A DNA stretch of 64,000 nucleotides from Unio delphinus (GCA_029339505.1 JAQISU010000069.1:8939001-9003000); one strand, 5' to 3'; shown: positions 9,159 to 21,255, counted from the stretch's first letter. Program-made: numbers and translations. The notes: generated by a model from the sequence alone, not told the origin.

Positions 9159-9836
9159 ATGTATAGAGATATGAATATAATTGATTATTCAGCTTCCCGA
9201 CGACGGGAACCTATTAAACACCATGACATGTTGCCGAATTCAATTAGAATGAATATAATCGGACCATCTGGAAGCGGTAAAACACAATTGCTACTTAAGT
9301 TGATAACGAGATGGATGAAGTGGGATAAGTTGTATTTAATAGCCCCGAGTGTAGACGATCAGCGAAGCTATGAAGTGCTAAAAGATTTTAACGAGAAAGC
9401 AAAAGAATTTCAAATCGATGAGGATGTTATTGAATTTATTACTGATATTGATGAAGCCCCTTCTGTGGAAGACATCGATGGAAGTATTAACAATTTAGTT
9501 GTGTATGACTATATCATGTTAGATAATCAAAAGAATCCTTCTAGAATCTTTTCCAGAGGCAGGCATAAAAACACGGACGTGATATATGTCACTCAACGGT
9601 ACACACAAATAACAAAAGTGATTCGCGATAATTGCAATCTGCTGTGTGTATTTAACGGCGTTGATACTCATACGCTACGAAATATTCATCAGACTTGGTG
9701 CAGCGGTGATATGAATCATAATCAATTTAGAAATTTCTTTAGTCACGCTCAGTCAAAACCACACGGATTTGTGACAATAAATTTAGCAGAACCTAGGACA
9801 CGATATCGTATCGGACTGGATCAAATATTCGGTTGA
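9159..9836 (+). CDS. DNA-packaging ATPase (HerA/FtsK-type)
   Basis: 225 residues, intact, ending in TGA at 9834-9836. Walker A is IGPSGSGKTQLL (about residues 34-45). The Walker B-like segment is NLVVYDYIMLDNQ near 125; the acidic position after the first Asp is Tyr rather than Asp or Glu. A polar segment follows (DVIYVTQRYTQITKVIRDNC) that fits the sensor region of the A32-like packaging ATPases of Polintons, adintoviruses and larger DNA viruses. It would pump element DNA into preformed capsids. ATG at 9159 is used; a second Met at 9171 is also possible and would leave more room for the divergent promoter. Confidence 0.88.
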   Translation: MYRDMNIIDYSASRRREPIKHHDMLPNSIRMNIIGPSGSGKTQLLLKLITRWMKWDKLYLIAPSVDDQRSYEVLKDFNEKAKEFQIDEDVIEFITDIDEAPSVEDIDGSINNLVVYDYIMLDNQKNPSRIFSRGRHKNTDVIYVTQRYTQITKVIRDNCNLLCVFNGVDTHTLRNIHQTWCSGDMNHNQFRNFFSHAQSKPHGFVTINLAEPRTRYRIGLDQIFG

Positions 9837-9844
9837 AGAGTTTT

Positions 9845-10247
9845 TACTCTTGCAAGGTTGATTTAATTGATTTCATTGATTTTTTTGGACTGATTTCATT
9901 GATTTTTTGCCTATACCATTGATTTCATTGATTAAGCCCCTTATTCATGAAGGCTTACTTAAAAAAATGTCGTCTGATTCGCCCCCCGTACCTAGGACGA
10001 AAAGTTCAGGATTTCATTGAAAATGTTGTCTGATTCACACCCCGTACCTAGGACGAAAAGTTCAGGATTTCATTGATTTTATTGATTTTTTTTTACCTGA
10101 TTTCATTGAAAATGTTGTTTTTTTTATTTGATCTTGATCCATAAAAACGATATCAGATTCACACACACATTTGGCCTGATTTCATTGGTTAAACCCCTTA
10201 TTCATTAGGGCTTACTTTAAAAAATGTCGTCTGATTCGCCCCCTCTG
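9845..10247. repeat. Subterminal repeats at the right end of element A
   Basis: A block of about 55 bp with AACCCCTTATTCATTAGGGC at 10,193 recurs in near-identical form at 9,937, about 256 bp upstream, each time ending in TGTCGTCTGATTCGCCCCC. Inside, CCGTACCTAGGACGAAAAGT occurs twice (about 9,990 and 10,043). TTTCATTGATTT motifs occur at least eight times. The block begins right after the ATPase stop and ends where host-like sequence with a splice acceptor begins, so it is likely the terminal or subterminal repeat of the element. Confidence 0.7.
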
Positions 10248-10295
10248 CTGCTGCCTTTATTAACTGAGACACGAACAACATTCTCTATATTGCAG

Positions 10296-10349
10296 GACAT
10301 GGTGTATTTGCTGGAAAGAGCGTGAAGAAAAACGATTACATTTTGAAAA
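10296..10349 (+). CDS. Candidate internal host exon (54 bp)
   Basis: Preceded by TTCTCTATATTGCAG, a good splice acceptor, and followed by GTAATA, a plausible donor. The frame codes HGVFAGKSVKKNDYIL, which faintly recalls the start of a SET domain, but the piece is too short to name. It ends one base into a codon, and the segment at 12,354 begins with two bases completing a codon, so the two can be joined in phase. Only about 50 bp separate it from the last repeat of element A. Confidence 0.35.
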
Positions 10350-12353
10350 GTAATACAAGGAAAAACTAGCTGCAAGTTTCCTGGTTATTTTAAGATACGG
10401 TGCATTATGTAATCAAAATGGCAAGTACACCACTCCCTCGAAAACTTGCAAACACTCTTATAACGCGGTGTATAGCATGGAACCTGATTTTTTTCAAAGA
10501 AAATATATTTTAAATATCTTTTAAATATGCTGAACATAAGGAAAAAGTCTACACGAGATACAGATTGATAATGATGGTAAGTCAATGTGAATTTTTATCA
10601 AGTGTGAATAGTTGTATAATTGTATATTACATTATTTCAGTGACCAAAACTTTGCAAAATACGTAAAAAATTCTTTGATTCTTCAGAACATAACTTAGCA
10701 GGGATATTTCTGTCACATGATATTGCAGGTAATTCATATGAAGGACTTTGGTAGTTTTTGAGCTTTTTTTATAAAGCTTCTAATTTCTGATGCATAACAA
10801 AATTGCGAATGGGTTGTTGAAAGAACCAAAGACTGATTATCACGACTCCTCTCAACATAGGACTTGATAAATTGTCCTAAAAATAAAGAAACAACGTAAA
10901 CCACAAAGTTTACGTATGGATGACATTCAGCGTGTTAAATTTTCAGATAACTGGTTTAAATATAATCTCTTTGCTTTTACTTTAAGAATCATTCATTTTC
11001 GTTTTTTTTTGCAATCCAGTATTTGTCATTATCATTATAAACATCATCATTATCCAAAGTCTGTCCTATTATTCTGCAGTGTTGCTTGTCAATTGATATG
11101 TCATTTTGTTGATATTTAACCAAGATATGTATCATAGCTAGACAGTATGTCATGTGAAGCGAACATTTTCTGTGTAATTTGTTCTATGTATTTGATATGT
11201 AACTTCAGGAAATATGATGAAGCATTCGCAAATAAAAATGATAGCTGGACATTGTCACATATTTGATAGTCAGGTTTCAGTTTTAAATTTCAGAAGATAG
11301 TTTGGTTACCTTGTTATAATATTTTTTTTATTAATGAAAACAATTGGCAAGTATCCATTTCATATATTTTACGTAATATAAAATAAATTTTGAACATTAT
11401 CTTTACATATATTATTGAAGACCTTCAAGATGGTTGTTCAGGGGAGGAAGAAGAATAAAAGACATAACTTTTTGAAGGTAATGTATTACAGTTGATGCTT
11501 TTTGGAAATTAGCACCGGAAATAAGTTGATGTGCAATGCTTACCCAAAAAAAAGGTACTGATATGATCCTGACAAACCACTAAGACTACGAATTCATTAT
11601 CTTTATGGTTGTCACACACGACTTTCCAGATCCTATGATTATTTATATCGGGAAACAATAGATGCTTGCATATTAAGTATATGCACTTAGGTAATATCTA
11701 ATTAGTTGAAACATGAGTGTCAAATGTTATGTAAGTGTATCATACTGCAATGTTTGGACCCGTTGCTGTATGCTTATAACTATTTCAGAGCATAACAGCA
11801 CTGATAGAAATATATTTTTACAAAACCACAATATTTTTACATCATAATGAAAGAAATTAATGTCAATTACTAAGATCTGTACTATAAAGATTGTTTAATA
11901 AAATCAGTGATCCCAAACAATTTAACTTTATTTTATGTCATAACTCATTGTTTCAGTAAATGTAATTAATATATTGTTAATGGCACAGTAATCCTTTTGT
12001 GATTTGATGTGTACCTAGAGAATGTTAACAACTGAACTTGTTTCTTTTTTTCATTGGCTAGATTTCATAAACTATATGACCGTAATGCTGATGTTAAACT
12101 TTTTGCCTAATGTTTACTATGTTTATAATTGATATTCACTTGTAACTGTTGCTGTTAAAGCAAACAAAATAGTATGGTAAACTAATATATTTGTTAGCGT
12201 GAACCCAAGATCCTCATTTCAATGTTTCCTTTTGGCAGTATTGGCTTCATCACATTGCTTAAATGGTAAACAGTTGAATAATTTGTAGTTAAAATAGTAT
12301 CAATGTTTGGTGAATATATCATCCAAAATGAAGAGGGATTATTTGTTTTGTAG
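10350..12353 (+). other. Likely host intron, AT-rich
   Basis: Lies between a donor-like GT at 10,350 and the acceptor TTTGTTTTGTAG ending at 12,353. It has no long ORF, no recognisable repeat family and many stop codons in all frames. If the two flanking exons are real, this is an intron of about 2.0 kb. Confidence 0.35.
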
Positions 12354-12544
12354 GTAAAAGCTGCAAATCAGTTGTTAAGGCAGAGAAGAAGAAAACAGCA
12401 AGATTACCATGGCTAAAAAAGGATAAAGCAGCTGTAGAAAGACAACGTGGACAATTAATCAGAACAGCATCACTACTAGGAATAGCAGCATGCGAAGATG
12501 CAAAGAGAAAGATGCCTATTCTGGCATTCGTCCATGGAACCTGA
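12354..12544 (+). CDS. Candidate terminal coding exon of a host gene
   Basis: After a strong acceptor (TTTGTTTTGTAG) the frame runs from 12,356 to TGA at 12,542-12,544, coding about 62 residues. They include a Lys-rich start (VVKAEKKKTARLPWLKKDKA) and a helical end (TASLLGIAACEDAKRKMPIL). Composition is clearly coding-like compared with the AT-rich surroundings, and the entry phase matches the exon at 10,296-10,349. I do not recognise the protein. An A/T-rich 3' region with no further ORF follows, as expected of a 3' UTR. Confidence 0.5.
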
Positions 12545-13919
12545 TCAAATATTTTATAAAATATTTAAAATATAAACCTTCTATGTTAAAGCTAAAGAAC
12601 AGCTGCCTAAGAATTTCACAGAGATAATACATATTTTCTGGCATATAAGTCCATAATGTTGGATCATAAAGTCTGGGCTTTGTCTTATACTCTTCATCAA
12701 GCTGTATATTGATTTTGCCATTCAGATAATTTTTTCATTCAGTTTTCATTCAAAAAGTTAGAACCCGATATTAGAAGGCTGTCAAAATACATACATGCAT
12801 TTCAGTATTAAATTATGGTGCATCTTATGTAATTGTGCTAAAGCAGCATGTACTAGTAATTTGATTACATATAATAGATAAGTTAGAAAATGAATATCCA
12901 TGACAAAGACAGGTATTCAATTCATTTTTTTTTGTACCTTGTGATATAATATGGCCTGATATGAGGCTTTCGGAGAATTGTAGCCTGCATTAAAGTTAGA
13001 TGACAATAGTGATCATACTCCTTGTACAAAGGCAATGTACCATTATCAGTTGATATCACTGTCAACAATTCACTTTAGTCTAAAGTATGGTAACCATTGT
13101 CTCAATGCAGTGTTAAGTATATGCTCATTAAATATAGTAATGATTTAGTCCGGTCACTCTTGTCAAAACCGGTGTGAGCTTAATGTTCGGCAGACCAGAT
13201 CAGATTGGAAAACTAGGCTTCCTATATGATATTGTGAATACGGTATGTTACCATGTAATGTCAGGTGCTTAATGGTGTTGGTTTCTCAACCATTGATGCA
13301 TTTTGTACAAAAGTGTCATTTAGAGCAGCAACTAACATTAGCAAATATAGAAGCCATGTGCATCCTAACTATAGAAAGTGCAAATACTCTTATGTGTTGG
13401 GCATGGATAGGTTATTATACATACAAATTAATTACACAATGTGATCAAATGGTCACTTCAGAATTTAAATTGATTCTTTATGGATAAAAATATTGTGATT
13501 ACTTAAAACTTAGAAACTGAAGAATTCTGATTTGTATTTAAGTTTACATTGGCAATTTAGTTTATTACTGTTTTCTCTTTCAAGAAAACTTAAGATGAAT
13601 GGGGCATTAGTAAGGTATAAAATACCCTCTCTCATCCAAACAGAACTCTCGAAAATATATTTTAGCATTAGTGATACAATTTCCCTGTTGCCATAATCTG
13701 AAATACATACACATAGCTGCCACCCATTTTTCAGTGATTCACAAATTCACACCTTTAAGCAAAAAATTAATTAATTCCCCAATTTTCAATTATTTACAAT
13801 ATTTTTTTAAATTAAATGATTTCTCATAAAACGTTGGTTATGATATCAGTAACATTTGTTTTGTATCTTATATGTTTTCAGCATGTTTTTTATGTTTTCC
13901 AATTTCATTCTTTTTCTGT
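12545..13919. other. No gene seen
   Basis: AT-rich sequence after the candidate terminal exon, probably 3' UTR and intergenic DNA. No ORF with coding character, RNA gene or repeat family was recognised. Confidence 0.5.
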
Positions 13920-14025
13920 AGTGTCGTAATATCATTAGAGATGGTGTAAGGTGCTTAGAGCCTCCAAAGATTAGGGAATTTAGGCGCTATACAAAATCCT
14001 CATTATTATTATTATTTATTATATC
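13920..14025 (+). repeat. 3' tail fragment of a CR1/L2-type LINE
   Basis: Contains GGTGTAAGGTGCTTAGAGCC and TTAGGCGCTATACAAAATCC followed by an (ATT)n tail. The same segment, in reverse orientation, ends the CR1/L2 LINE at about 52,741-52,860, so this is a severely 5'-truncated insertion of the same family. Confidence 0.7.
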
Positions 14026-16009
14026 GACAGTTGCTGAATAGGTCTGGGAAATGGACTTTGACCCTGCACCCCCCCCCCATAAAACTCCAAATATAAAAAA
14101 ATGGTGAGGCAAGGGACAGAGGAAACTCGGAATAGTAAAAGGAAATATATTACACATACAGTGAAGTTTAGTTTGAAATATACCAAACACTTGCCATGCA
14201 TTCATTTGTATCGACAAATATTCGCAGACTCTAGGATCACTCCATGAATTCATGTCAAAATTCACTAATTTTTATCACCATTTTCACAAAATTGTGAGTC
14301 TGGAGGGTTGGCAGCTATGCCTACAGTGTAATATTCTTGAAAACAGAAGTTTTTTTAGCTACATTTAACTATGCTGAATGGTAAATTTGTAGAGTTACAG
14401 CTAGGATAAAATTCATGTGTGTATCAAACAGTAGTGAAACAAACAAAGTTGAGGTATTGCTCTGGCCTTGCCTTATACTTAGCATCTACTTGTTTATGAA
14501 TGAAGGACATAAACTGGCTAAGTTGAATTAAGCTTCACAGTGACTTATAGACCAACAAATATGATAGATTCTCCAGTTGTGTTATGACGTGTTCTTAGAT
14601 TACAGTTTGGTCATTTGATTAATTTGCATCCAAGCCATGAAAGTTTAAATTAATGTTCAGATATATAGTTTTGTTATTTGCTTTTTCTAAATATTTTTCT
14701 TAAGCAAATCTATTTTCGAGGCAGTGAAGCTCTTCTGAATTTTGTCACTCATTAAAAAACACTGAAATATTGCCATGTTTCAAAAATATAAATTTGAATA
14801 TTGCCCAGAAAAAAGTGTAGTATCTGATATCATGATAACTTCAGTATAATGATTATTGATTGTGGTTTCTTAACATGTTTAAATTGTGTTGTTTTTAAAA
14901 TAATAAAGAAAATATTACAATTATGTTCTTCCTGTATATATTTTTCATATTAATTTGGATTTTAATTTCTTTTCTCATAGTACGTTGAGACATGTTTACT
15001 TTCGTAAGAAATAAAATGCAGTTTTGAAATGGGATATTGCATCTTGTAAATACATGTACAGGAAAATATCTTTTCTCCAAATTAAGTTTGTCTGAATTTT
15101 CTGAATGGAAAACTTAACATTTTTCAGATGAATTGGTTTAGGTAACAGTTGTATTTGTCATATGTTTAAAATATCAACCAATGAGATTATGCCACATCTA
15201 CATTTTTTACTTGCATTTTAGCACCAGTTTTGAATGTGTTCAAAGGTCTGCTAGCCATTTCTCATTCATTATTAATATTCTGCAGTTTGGACTCAAGGGG
15301 ACAATCTAACTGGAATTATGGTACAGCTAACTTAAATTTTGTTTGCTTCTTTCATTAAATAAGTAAAGATGAAAGTTTTTGAATTACTAAAATGCATTTA
15401 CACTTTACAAAAGAAATTGTCCAGCTTCCTGATGTTCCTTCCAAAAACAAATTGACAGTGTGATGTTTCATCAAGGTTGGAAGGAATTATCATATCTTTA
15501 TATAATAGAGACTGTCCATGCAGATATTAATGATAAATAAGATGATGTTTTCATTTTACAATGCAGCAGTATTGCATGTCTTCCTGTGATGCCATTTTTT
15601 GTCAAGACTCCTCCACATTACATGGAAGTAAATGTCCTTTCATTCATCTGTCAACACCCTTTAATTACCTTCAGTGAAACAGTTGTTTTACTTTATTTCA
15701 CTTTAATACCATTGTAAACAACATTTTGAATGTTTGTGACTGGACTTAATATGCAGGTTGTGGCCAGCTTCTTGTATGTATTCAATAATGACATTCATAA
15801 TGACTCAAATGACTTTATTTGGGTTGCATCTTTTATATTAAACATTTTTGTCGAGATGAACATTTATGCAATGAAATATGTGTCATATTTGTACATGCTT
15901 CGCTCAATTAAATTATAATGCAATTTAACCATTTAATGCTTTTTTCTTTTTCTTATCAACTTCCTACTGTTTTTATTTTTAATTTGTTGGTTTCAAACAT
16001 TAATTAGAT
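14026..16009. other. No gene seen
   Basis: AT-rich intergenic or intronic DNA. A C9-10 run lies near 14,070. The short open frames (for example 15,730-15,918) have no coding signature. Confidence 0.5.
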
Positions 16010-16011
16010 AG

Positions 16012-16080
16012 GTGGCCATAGCAGCTCAGTAGGCGGATACTGCATTTTGTAATCCAATGGTCATGAGTTCAGTACAATGG
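16012..16080 (+). repeat. Possible tRNA-headed SINE fragment
   Basis: GGTGGCCATAGCAGCTCAGT resembles a tRNA A box region and GGTCATGAGTTCAGTAC about 35 bp later resembles a B box. No matching SINE body follows, so this is a weak call. Confidence 0.3.
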
Positions 16081-16222
16081 AGAGAAAAAGCAAAGCCTGA
16101 TTTTACATCCTAAATAAGAACACTGTGACCAAAGTTGTGCTAAGAAACAGGCAATGCACCTGATAATAAAAGACTGAAAAGCTCCTGTGTCCCTTAATAT
16201 TTTAATTGGGATAGGTTTGGTA

Positions 16223-16260
16223 GAATTGCTCACAGGTGATAAAGAGCCTGTGAGCAATTC
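16223..16260. repeat. Perfect 14-bp hairpin
   Basis: GAATTGCTCACAGG (16,223-16,236) and its exact complement (16,247-16,260) are separated by 10 bases. It could be a small palindromic repeat or a foldback remnant. No poly-T or gene end is next to it, so it is not called a terminator. Confidence 0.6.
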
Positions 16261-16854
16261 CTTTCAACATAAATGGCTTACAATTATCAATCATAAAATC
16301 AGACTGATTTGTTTAATCCAACAAATTGATTGCTTTCAGTATAGGTCTGTGACATTGGCCTCTTAATATAGGAGCCTTTGACTAGTCTGTTTCAATTATG
16401 TTGCTTATTTTTCAATCTTTAGCAGTCAGAAATAGCATGCACTTTCTTCTTGTAATATAGATTTATCCAGTTTCCAATTTGAAATTTTCTATTGTGTTAA
16501 TATACGTCAGGTACCAAATCTTCACGCCTCAAGATATGTACCTGAAGCACATCATTATTAGTACTTTGTTGCAATGGCAATGAAGTGTAGATTGTATTAG
16601 TTTTGCCAATAAGTATACTTTGTACAAATATATTTCAGTGCTGTCTTGGCCATATTGATCTACTTTCTCTTCTCTAATAATTTATACTAACCTATTATTT
16701 ATGATAGAATCGAAACACAATCATGTATGTAAAACGAAGAGTTGTTTTTTTCAATTTCCAGTTCTAAATATTTAATCTAATCTGCATTTCTCCATTTGAC
16801 TTTTCTCTCTGTATTTTATCTCTTCTTTTTTATTTCCATTTGCCTTATAGACCA

Positions 16855-17135
16855 CTCCGGTGGTTTAGTTGCAAGAGTGTCAGTCATAGATTGGGGGGGG
16901 GGGGGGGGGGCGCTGGTTTTAACCCAGGTCGAGTAACATACCAAAGACATAAAAATGGCAGCTTTTGCGATAGACGCTCAGCAGTAAGAGTTTAATGTTG
17001 GCACTTCTTATCCTGGTGTTAGGATAATGTGTCTTGGTTGGACAGCAGCATGATACAGAAGTGCTAGACATCACTATATACTGCCACGCTGCAGACCTTA
17101 TAGTGATATGACTGAAAAATTAAAGCTATGGTAAA
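16855..17135 (+). mobile_element. tRNA-derived SINE, diverged copy
   Basis: The body shares CATACCAAAGAC, GACGCTCAGCA, TCAGGATAATGTG-like, GCTAGACATCACTATA and ATATGACTGAA in the same order as the SINE at 49,388. The tRNA-like head (GGTGGTTTAGTTGCAAGAGT) carries an 18-base G run (16,893-16,910) in the middle. The shared central body suggests a conserved-domain SINE superfamily such as those known from molluscs. Confidence 0.75.
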
Positions 17136-19254
17136 TATCCAAATCGCACACATGCACATAACTCAATTTGCATACCTTCTCGCTCTCCTCTTTCTGCAAC
17201 ACTCTCTTTATGAAATTGCACTTGACTTGGTCTTCAAATGATATCCATTAGTGATGGAAGCCAAATTCCAATACTGAACTAGATATGTAAATAGCTTAGA
17301 TTGTCCTAATGTGCCAACATTCTTCATGTCTCGGGGGGGGGGGGGAGATATAATCCAAACGTCTTAAATCAGTTCAGTACCATTCCAAAATAGTAATTTA
17401 ATCTAATATGTAATAATAGGAACCTTGAAAGTCCAGTTCATAATTTAAAGAAATTAGTTTCTTAAATATCAACACGTTAACCTCTAGTGACGACTTTACG
17501 GGGCAGAAGGTAGTAGCCTACTTCCAATGTTTGCAGCGTCAAGGTCATGCATGATACACTAAATTGGGTGGTATTATATAAAGGTAGACAGATGTAGCTC
17601 TACAGTGATAGCAAATAATCTGGACCTTTTAATTGCACTACAAAATACAGAGGGAAAAAAAAAACAGTTTTTGGACCCGGTTTTTTTTCTCGCCCAAAAT
17701 TCGCCCATGGTCGGATTTTGAATTTGTGTCCATGTTTTAGACTTTATGGGCACAGATCTACGGCAGACAAATCTGAAGCGCACACAGACCGGTTAAACTG
17801 TGCAAAAAGTAGGATAAGGTGGACATTTTGTATAAAGAGTCTTCTCCATACGAAAATTATTGGTATGTTAAGCAAAAAAAATAATGCATTGTTTCACCTT
17901 CTGCCTATGCGCCAGCAAACTAACCAAAGAAAAAAAATTTCTTTAGCACAACTAGCCATTTGTCTTATGGAATATTGCTTGGAAGTCGATGTATTAGGAT
18001 GTATTCAGAAAAAGTCCCCAAAATGTTTTTCCAACTCGCATTGCATGTGAAAACAGCAAAAACATCCAGGGCTTAATATGTTAACTAAAATGCAACGCAA
18101 ACTGAGTCCTCAAAATCTGATGTTATTAAGACATGCAATAAGGAAGTTCTATCTCTTTTTCTTTAAATGCCTAATCAATCAACCTAAACCCTTGCAACTT
18201 AATCAATGTTTATTATCAATTGTATGATTGTTTACCTGCAATTTACAGAAGACTGATAACTTTATTGTTTGAAAAAGAAGTAAATTAAAATAAGTGTACC
18301 TAACTCCTCCGAATTTAACTCGTCAGAGAGAGTTTAAATGCATATCGCAGACTTCATGGTGACTAGATGATTATTTTTAAGCAAATAAAAAAGCCAGTGT
18401 TCTGAAAACAATTAGTATTTAGAACAAAATATTTTCCTAAAGTCTAGCTTTCATTACTGCACATGTTGATATAGTATCATATCATGGCGTATATAAGTGA
18501 AGTTAATAACGGTTCCAAAAGCAAGTTAGATGAAGCCGCTAGAAGACAAAATATTTAATGTTTCAGTTCAATGTATTTTAACCCCCTTTCTATCTATACT
18601 CTCTCATTTTTAAATATTCAAAAACCATACCATATTTATGCATGTATATACAGATGCATATATCTGCATTCTAACCCTTCCTTTCCTTCTCGCATACATA
18701 TTTTATCTTCATTTATTATTTACACTTTTTGATAACTTTAATTAGTGGCATATTATTTTAATGCATAAACAAATAAAAAATGAAGAAAAAAATAACTGTA
18801 AAATTAATGGAACGCAATTTCCTTAACTTCCCGTTTTATGCTGCATAATATTTAAACTTTTGTAGTGATATATTTTCATATAATGAGTCAAGCGCAGATT
18901 TCCCAAAGGCAACTTCAGTTCCAGTGAATTTGCATTGGGCAAACTGCCTTATGGCATTTGAGTTGCTTTGGTGTCAAATTACATTTTTTAGAAATTACAG
19001 TTTTTATTTTAATAGATGAATTGACAATTTTGATATAATTGCTATTATGGATGGTAGTTTTCATTGTGTCAATAAAAGAGGTCACAAAGTTGCAAAACAG
19101 TGCCTTAGATTTAGGTTTTTGCAAAGGAACTGAAAACTTATATTTTAATAAGATTTGAACATTTAAGCTCGTGTATCTATTTGTCTATCTGTAGTTTTAA
19201 TTGCAGATAAATTTGTTCCTAAACTTTTAAATATCTTCTCATGTTTTTCCAGGA
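17136..19254. other. No gene seen
   Basis: AT-rich non-coding DNA. A G13 run lies at 17,333-17,345. Open frames such as 17,718-18,050 show no domain or codon pattern that I can support. Confidence 0.5.
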
Positions 19255-19563
19255 TAGGTGCAATAAACAGTAAAAATAATTCAGGTCCTCAGGTTGATGG
19301 TAGTCTTTGATTGTGTGTAAATTAGTCCTCACAATGACGTCCTCACAATGATGGCAAAGTTAGAGTAGTCCTCATAATGCATAAATAAGTATTTGGCAAA
19401 AATGAAGTGATACAGCTATTGCCTATCTTACAGTTAAGCTTACTTTCAAATTTCTAACATATACTTTCATTCCTTCTTATGGTCCTCGAAATGTAGTAAT
19501 ATGTCAATGTCCTCACAAGTATATGAATACACGCATGTGTGTGTGTGTATGTGTGTGCGTGCG

Positions 19564-19594
<31 letters not shown>

Positions 19595-19760
19595 TTGCTA
19601 TACTTGCGAGGACTTAAGCTGGGTTGCACAACAACATCTCGAGGACTGTACTTCATTTCGAGGACTTACACACTAGTCCTCGAAATGATATATCAGAAAA
19701 CGGTTGAGAATGATCATATGAGATGAACCACGTTTATTTGTAAAAGTCCTCACAAAGTCA
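19255..19760. repeat. Dispersed GTCCTCACAA / GTCCTCGAAATG repeats around a (TG)n tract
   Basis: AGTCCTCACAATGA, GTCCTCATAATG, GTCCTCGAAATG, GTCCTCACAAG and reverse-complement forms (CGAGGACT) occur at least ten times, on both strands, around a TG microsatellite at about 19,536-19,592. They look like decayed units of one family that mixes direct and inverted copies. Confidence 0.6.
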
Positions 19761-20300
19761 GTAATGCTTGATATTGGGTTAAACTCGTGTGTAAAGGTCA
19801 CACAATTTGCAGCCTTCGTTTTGGGGCTTTCTAGGCTTGACTAGTCTGCAAACTATTAGCCAATCAGAAGGCGTGTGATCTCAGACTATCATCCAATCAG
19901 AACATCGCTACTTTGCAGTGTAACTGTAAATTTTATAGTATAATATACAGGTAAATGTGAATTTTAAAAATAATTACTGGTTTTAAAAAATAATTTTATA
20001 ATAATTGCAAACTGGCGATGCCTGAACAGAGTGCGGTATTTTAAGTCCGGGGCTTCCGTTTGTGCGGTAACTAAGCGCGTTTTTAAAAAAAAATATATTG
20101 CGTACATTGATTCCATTCCTGCAAGGATTAGCCTATATGCTAATCAATCTGGTAAGTAATACAACAATTCTTTTTAAAGTTGTTAACTGTATTCTTCCAA
20201 AATAGCTTCTAGTTTCTTTTTTTTTTTAGCTACGATGCCTCAACTTGATGTGTTGTGGTTAATTGTCCACGACAGGAGTAAGGGTACAACTAGTTTTTAT
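19761..20300. other. No gene seen
   Basis: Non-coding DNA between the TG-linked repeat and the hAT-like MITE. No feature recognised. Confidence 0.5.
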
Positions 20301-20308
20301 ATTATTAT

Positions 20309-20778
20309 CGGGGCATAACCGACTTTTGATCCGGAAATCAGATTCAACCGGATAGTATGAACTTCCGATTAATCGGAGTCGGACAAGACAGGAACGACCG
20401 ATTCGGATAATAAAAATAATAAAGTTGAATTTATATAGCACAGTGTCTCACACTGCGTGTCATTCGATAGTGCGTTAATAAAGTTAAATAAGAAGTCAGA
20501 AAAGTCCAATATGGTCAACACAACCACGCTGTGATACAATCTATTTGAACCGACGGGTGAAAACCGGAAATGATGCCGGATATGGTAAAGTACTAAGTAA
20601 CATGCTAGACACGGCAAAACCAGATACCAGAAACCCGGAAACGGAAGATTATTTTTTTTGAAAAAAAATACGGATTTAGCGTTTCCGATTAATTGAATCG
20701 TATCCGGAATCGGAAAAATTTTATGCCCAAAATCCGGAATCGGAAATCGGTGGAAAAATGCTAATCGGTTATGCCCTA
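20309..20778. mobile_element. hAT-like MITE (470 bp)
   Basis: The left end reads CGGGGCATAACCG and the right end is CGGTTATGCCCTA, giving 11 of 13 complementary bases. Direct 8-bp duplications ATTATTAT flank it (20,301-20,308 and 20,779-20,786), the length typical of hAT insertion, although the flank is low-complexity AT. Internal CCGGAATCGGAAA-type motifs repeat near the right end. No transposase ORF is inside, so it is non-autonomous. Confidence 0.65.
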
Positions 20779-20993
20779 ATTATTATAATTATTATTTGTG
20801 ACAAGTTGGTTTTATCCCATTTTCAACAATGAACTTATATTGATGTCAGTACAGCTCGCGTATATTTTCGGAATTCCACGCAATGCAGTGGCGGGTGGTG
20901 CAGAGAGAGAGAGACCGAGAGACAGAGGGGGTGGGGTGGGTGGCCATCTCTCCATCGTTGTAGTCATTCAGGATGACACCATCGCTAAGTGGG

Positions 20994-21112
20994 CGTGAGT
21001 TAATGTCACAGGCACTTGATTCTGGGCAAATTAATGTATACACTCACCATATAATATGGTGAGTGTATACATTAGTCTACCCAGAATCAAGTGTCTGTGA
21101 CATTAACTCACG
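20994..21112. repeat. Near-perfect 59-bp-arm palindrome
   Basis: Arms 20,994-21,052 and 21,054-21,112 are complementary at 55 of 59 positions around a single central base (21,053). The four mismatches are all transition-type differences. The centre reads CACCATATAATATGGTG. The (GA)n tract starts 6 bp after the right arm. Confidence 0.9.
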
Positions 21113-21116
21113 ACCC

Positions 21117-21255
<139 letters not shown>

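Larger units (their letters stand above)
1..10250. mobile_element. Element A: Polinton/adintovirus-like integrated element
   Basis: A contiguous block of viral-type genes with almost no spacer: capsid-like, pX-like, HNH, PolB-helicase, retroviral-type integrase, zinc-ribbon/PLA2-like and HerA/FtsK-type ATPase. Integrase plus PolB plus capsid plus ATPase is the defining set of Polintons/Mavericks and adintoviruses. The right end is marked by repeats at 9,845-10,247, beyond which the DNA looks like host. The left end is outside the window because the capsid gene is still open at base 1. No terminal inverted repeat can be tested for that reason. Several genes have frameshifts or in-frame stops, so the copy is either decayed or carries assembly errors. 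Confidence 0.9.

Noticed and set aside
1..9836. Alternative genetic code with TGA as an amino acid
   Set aside because: The intact ATPase ends in TGA exactly at its expected end, and host-type genes here use standard stops, so decay or sequence error is simpler.
16223..16260. Transcription terminator
   Set aside because: A perfect hairpin, but bacterial-type terminators are not expected here, and no T run or gene end follows.
17718..18050. 110-codon ORF
   Set aside because: No recognisable domain, no splice context and a composition like the surrounding DNA.
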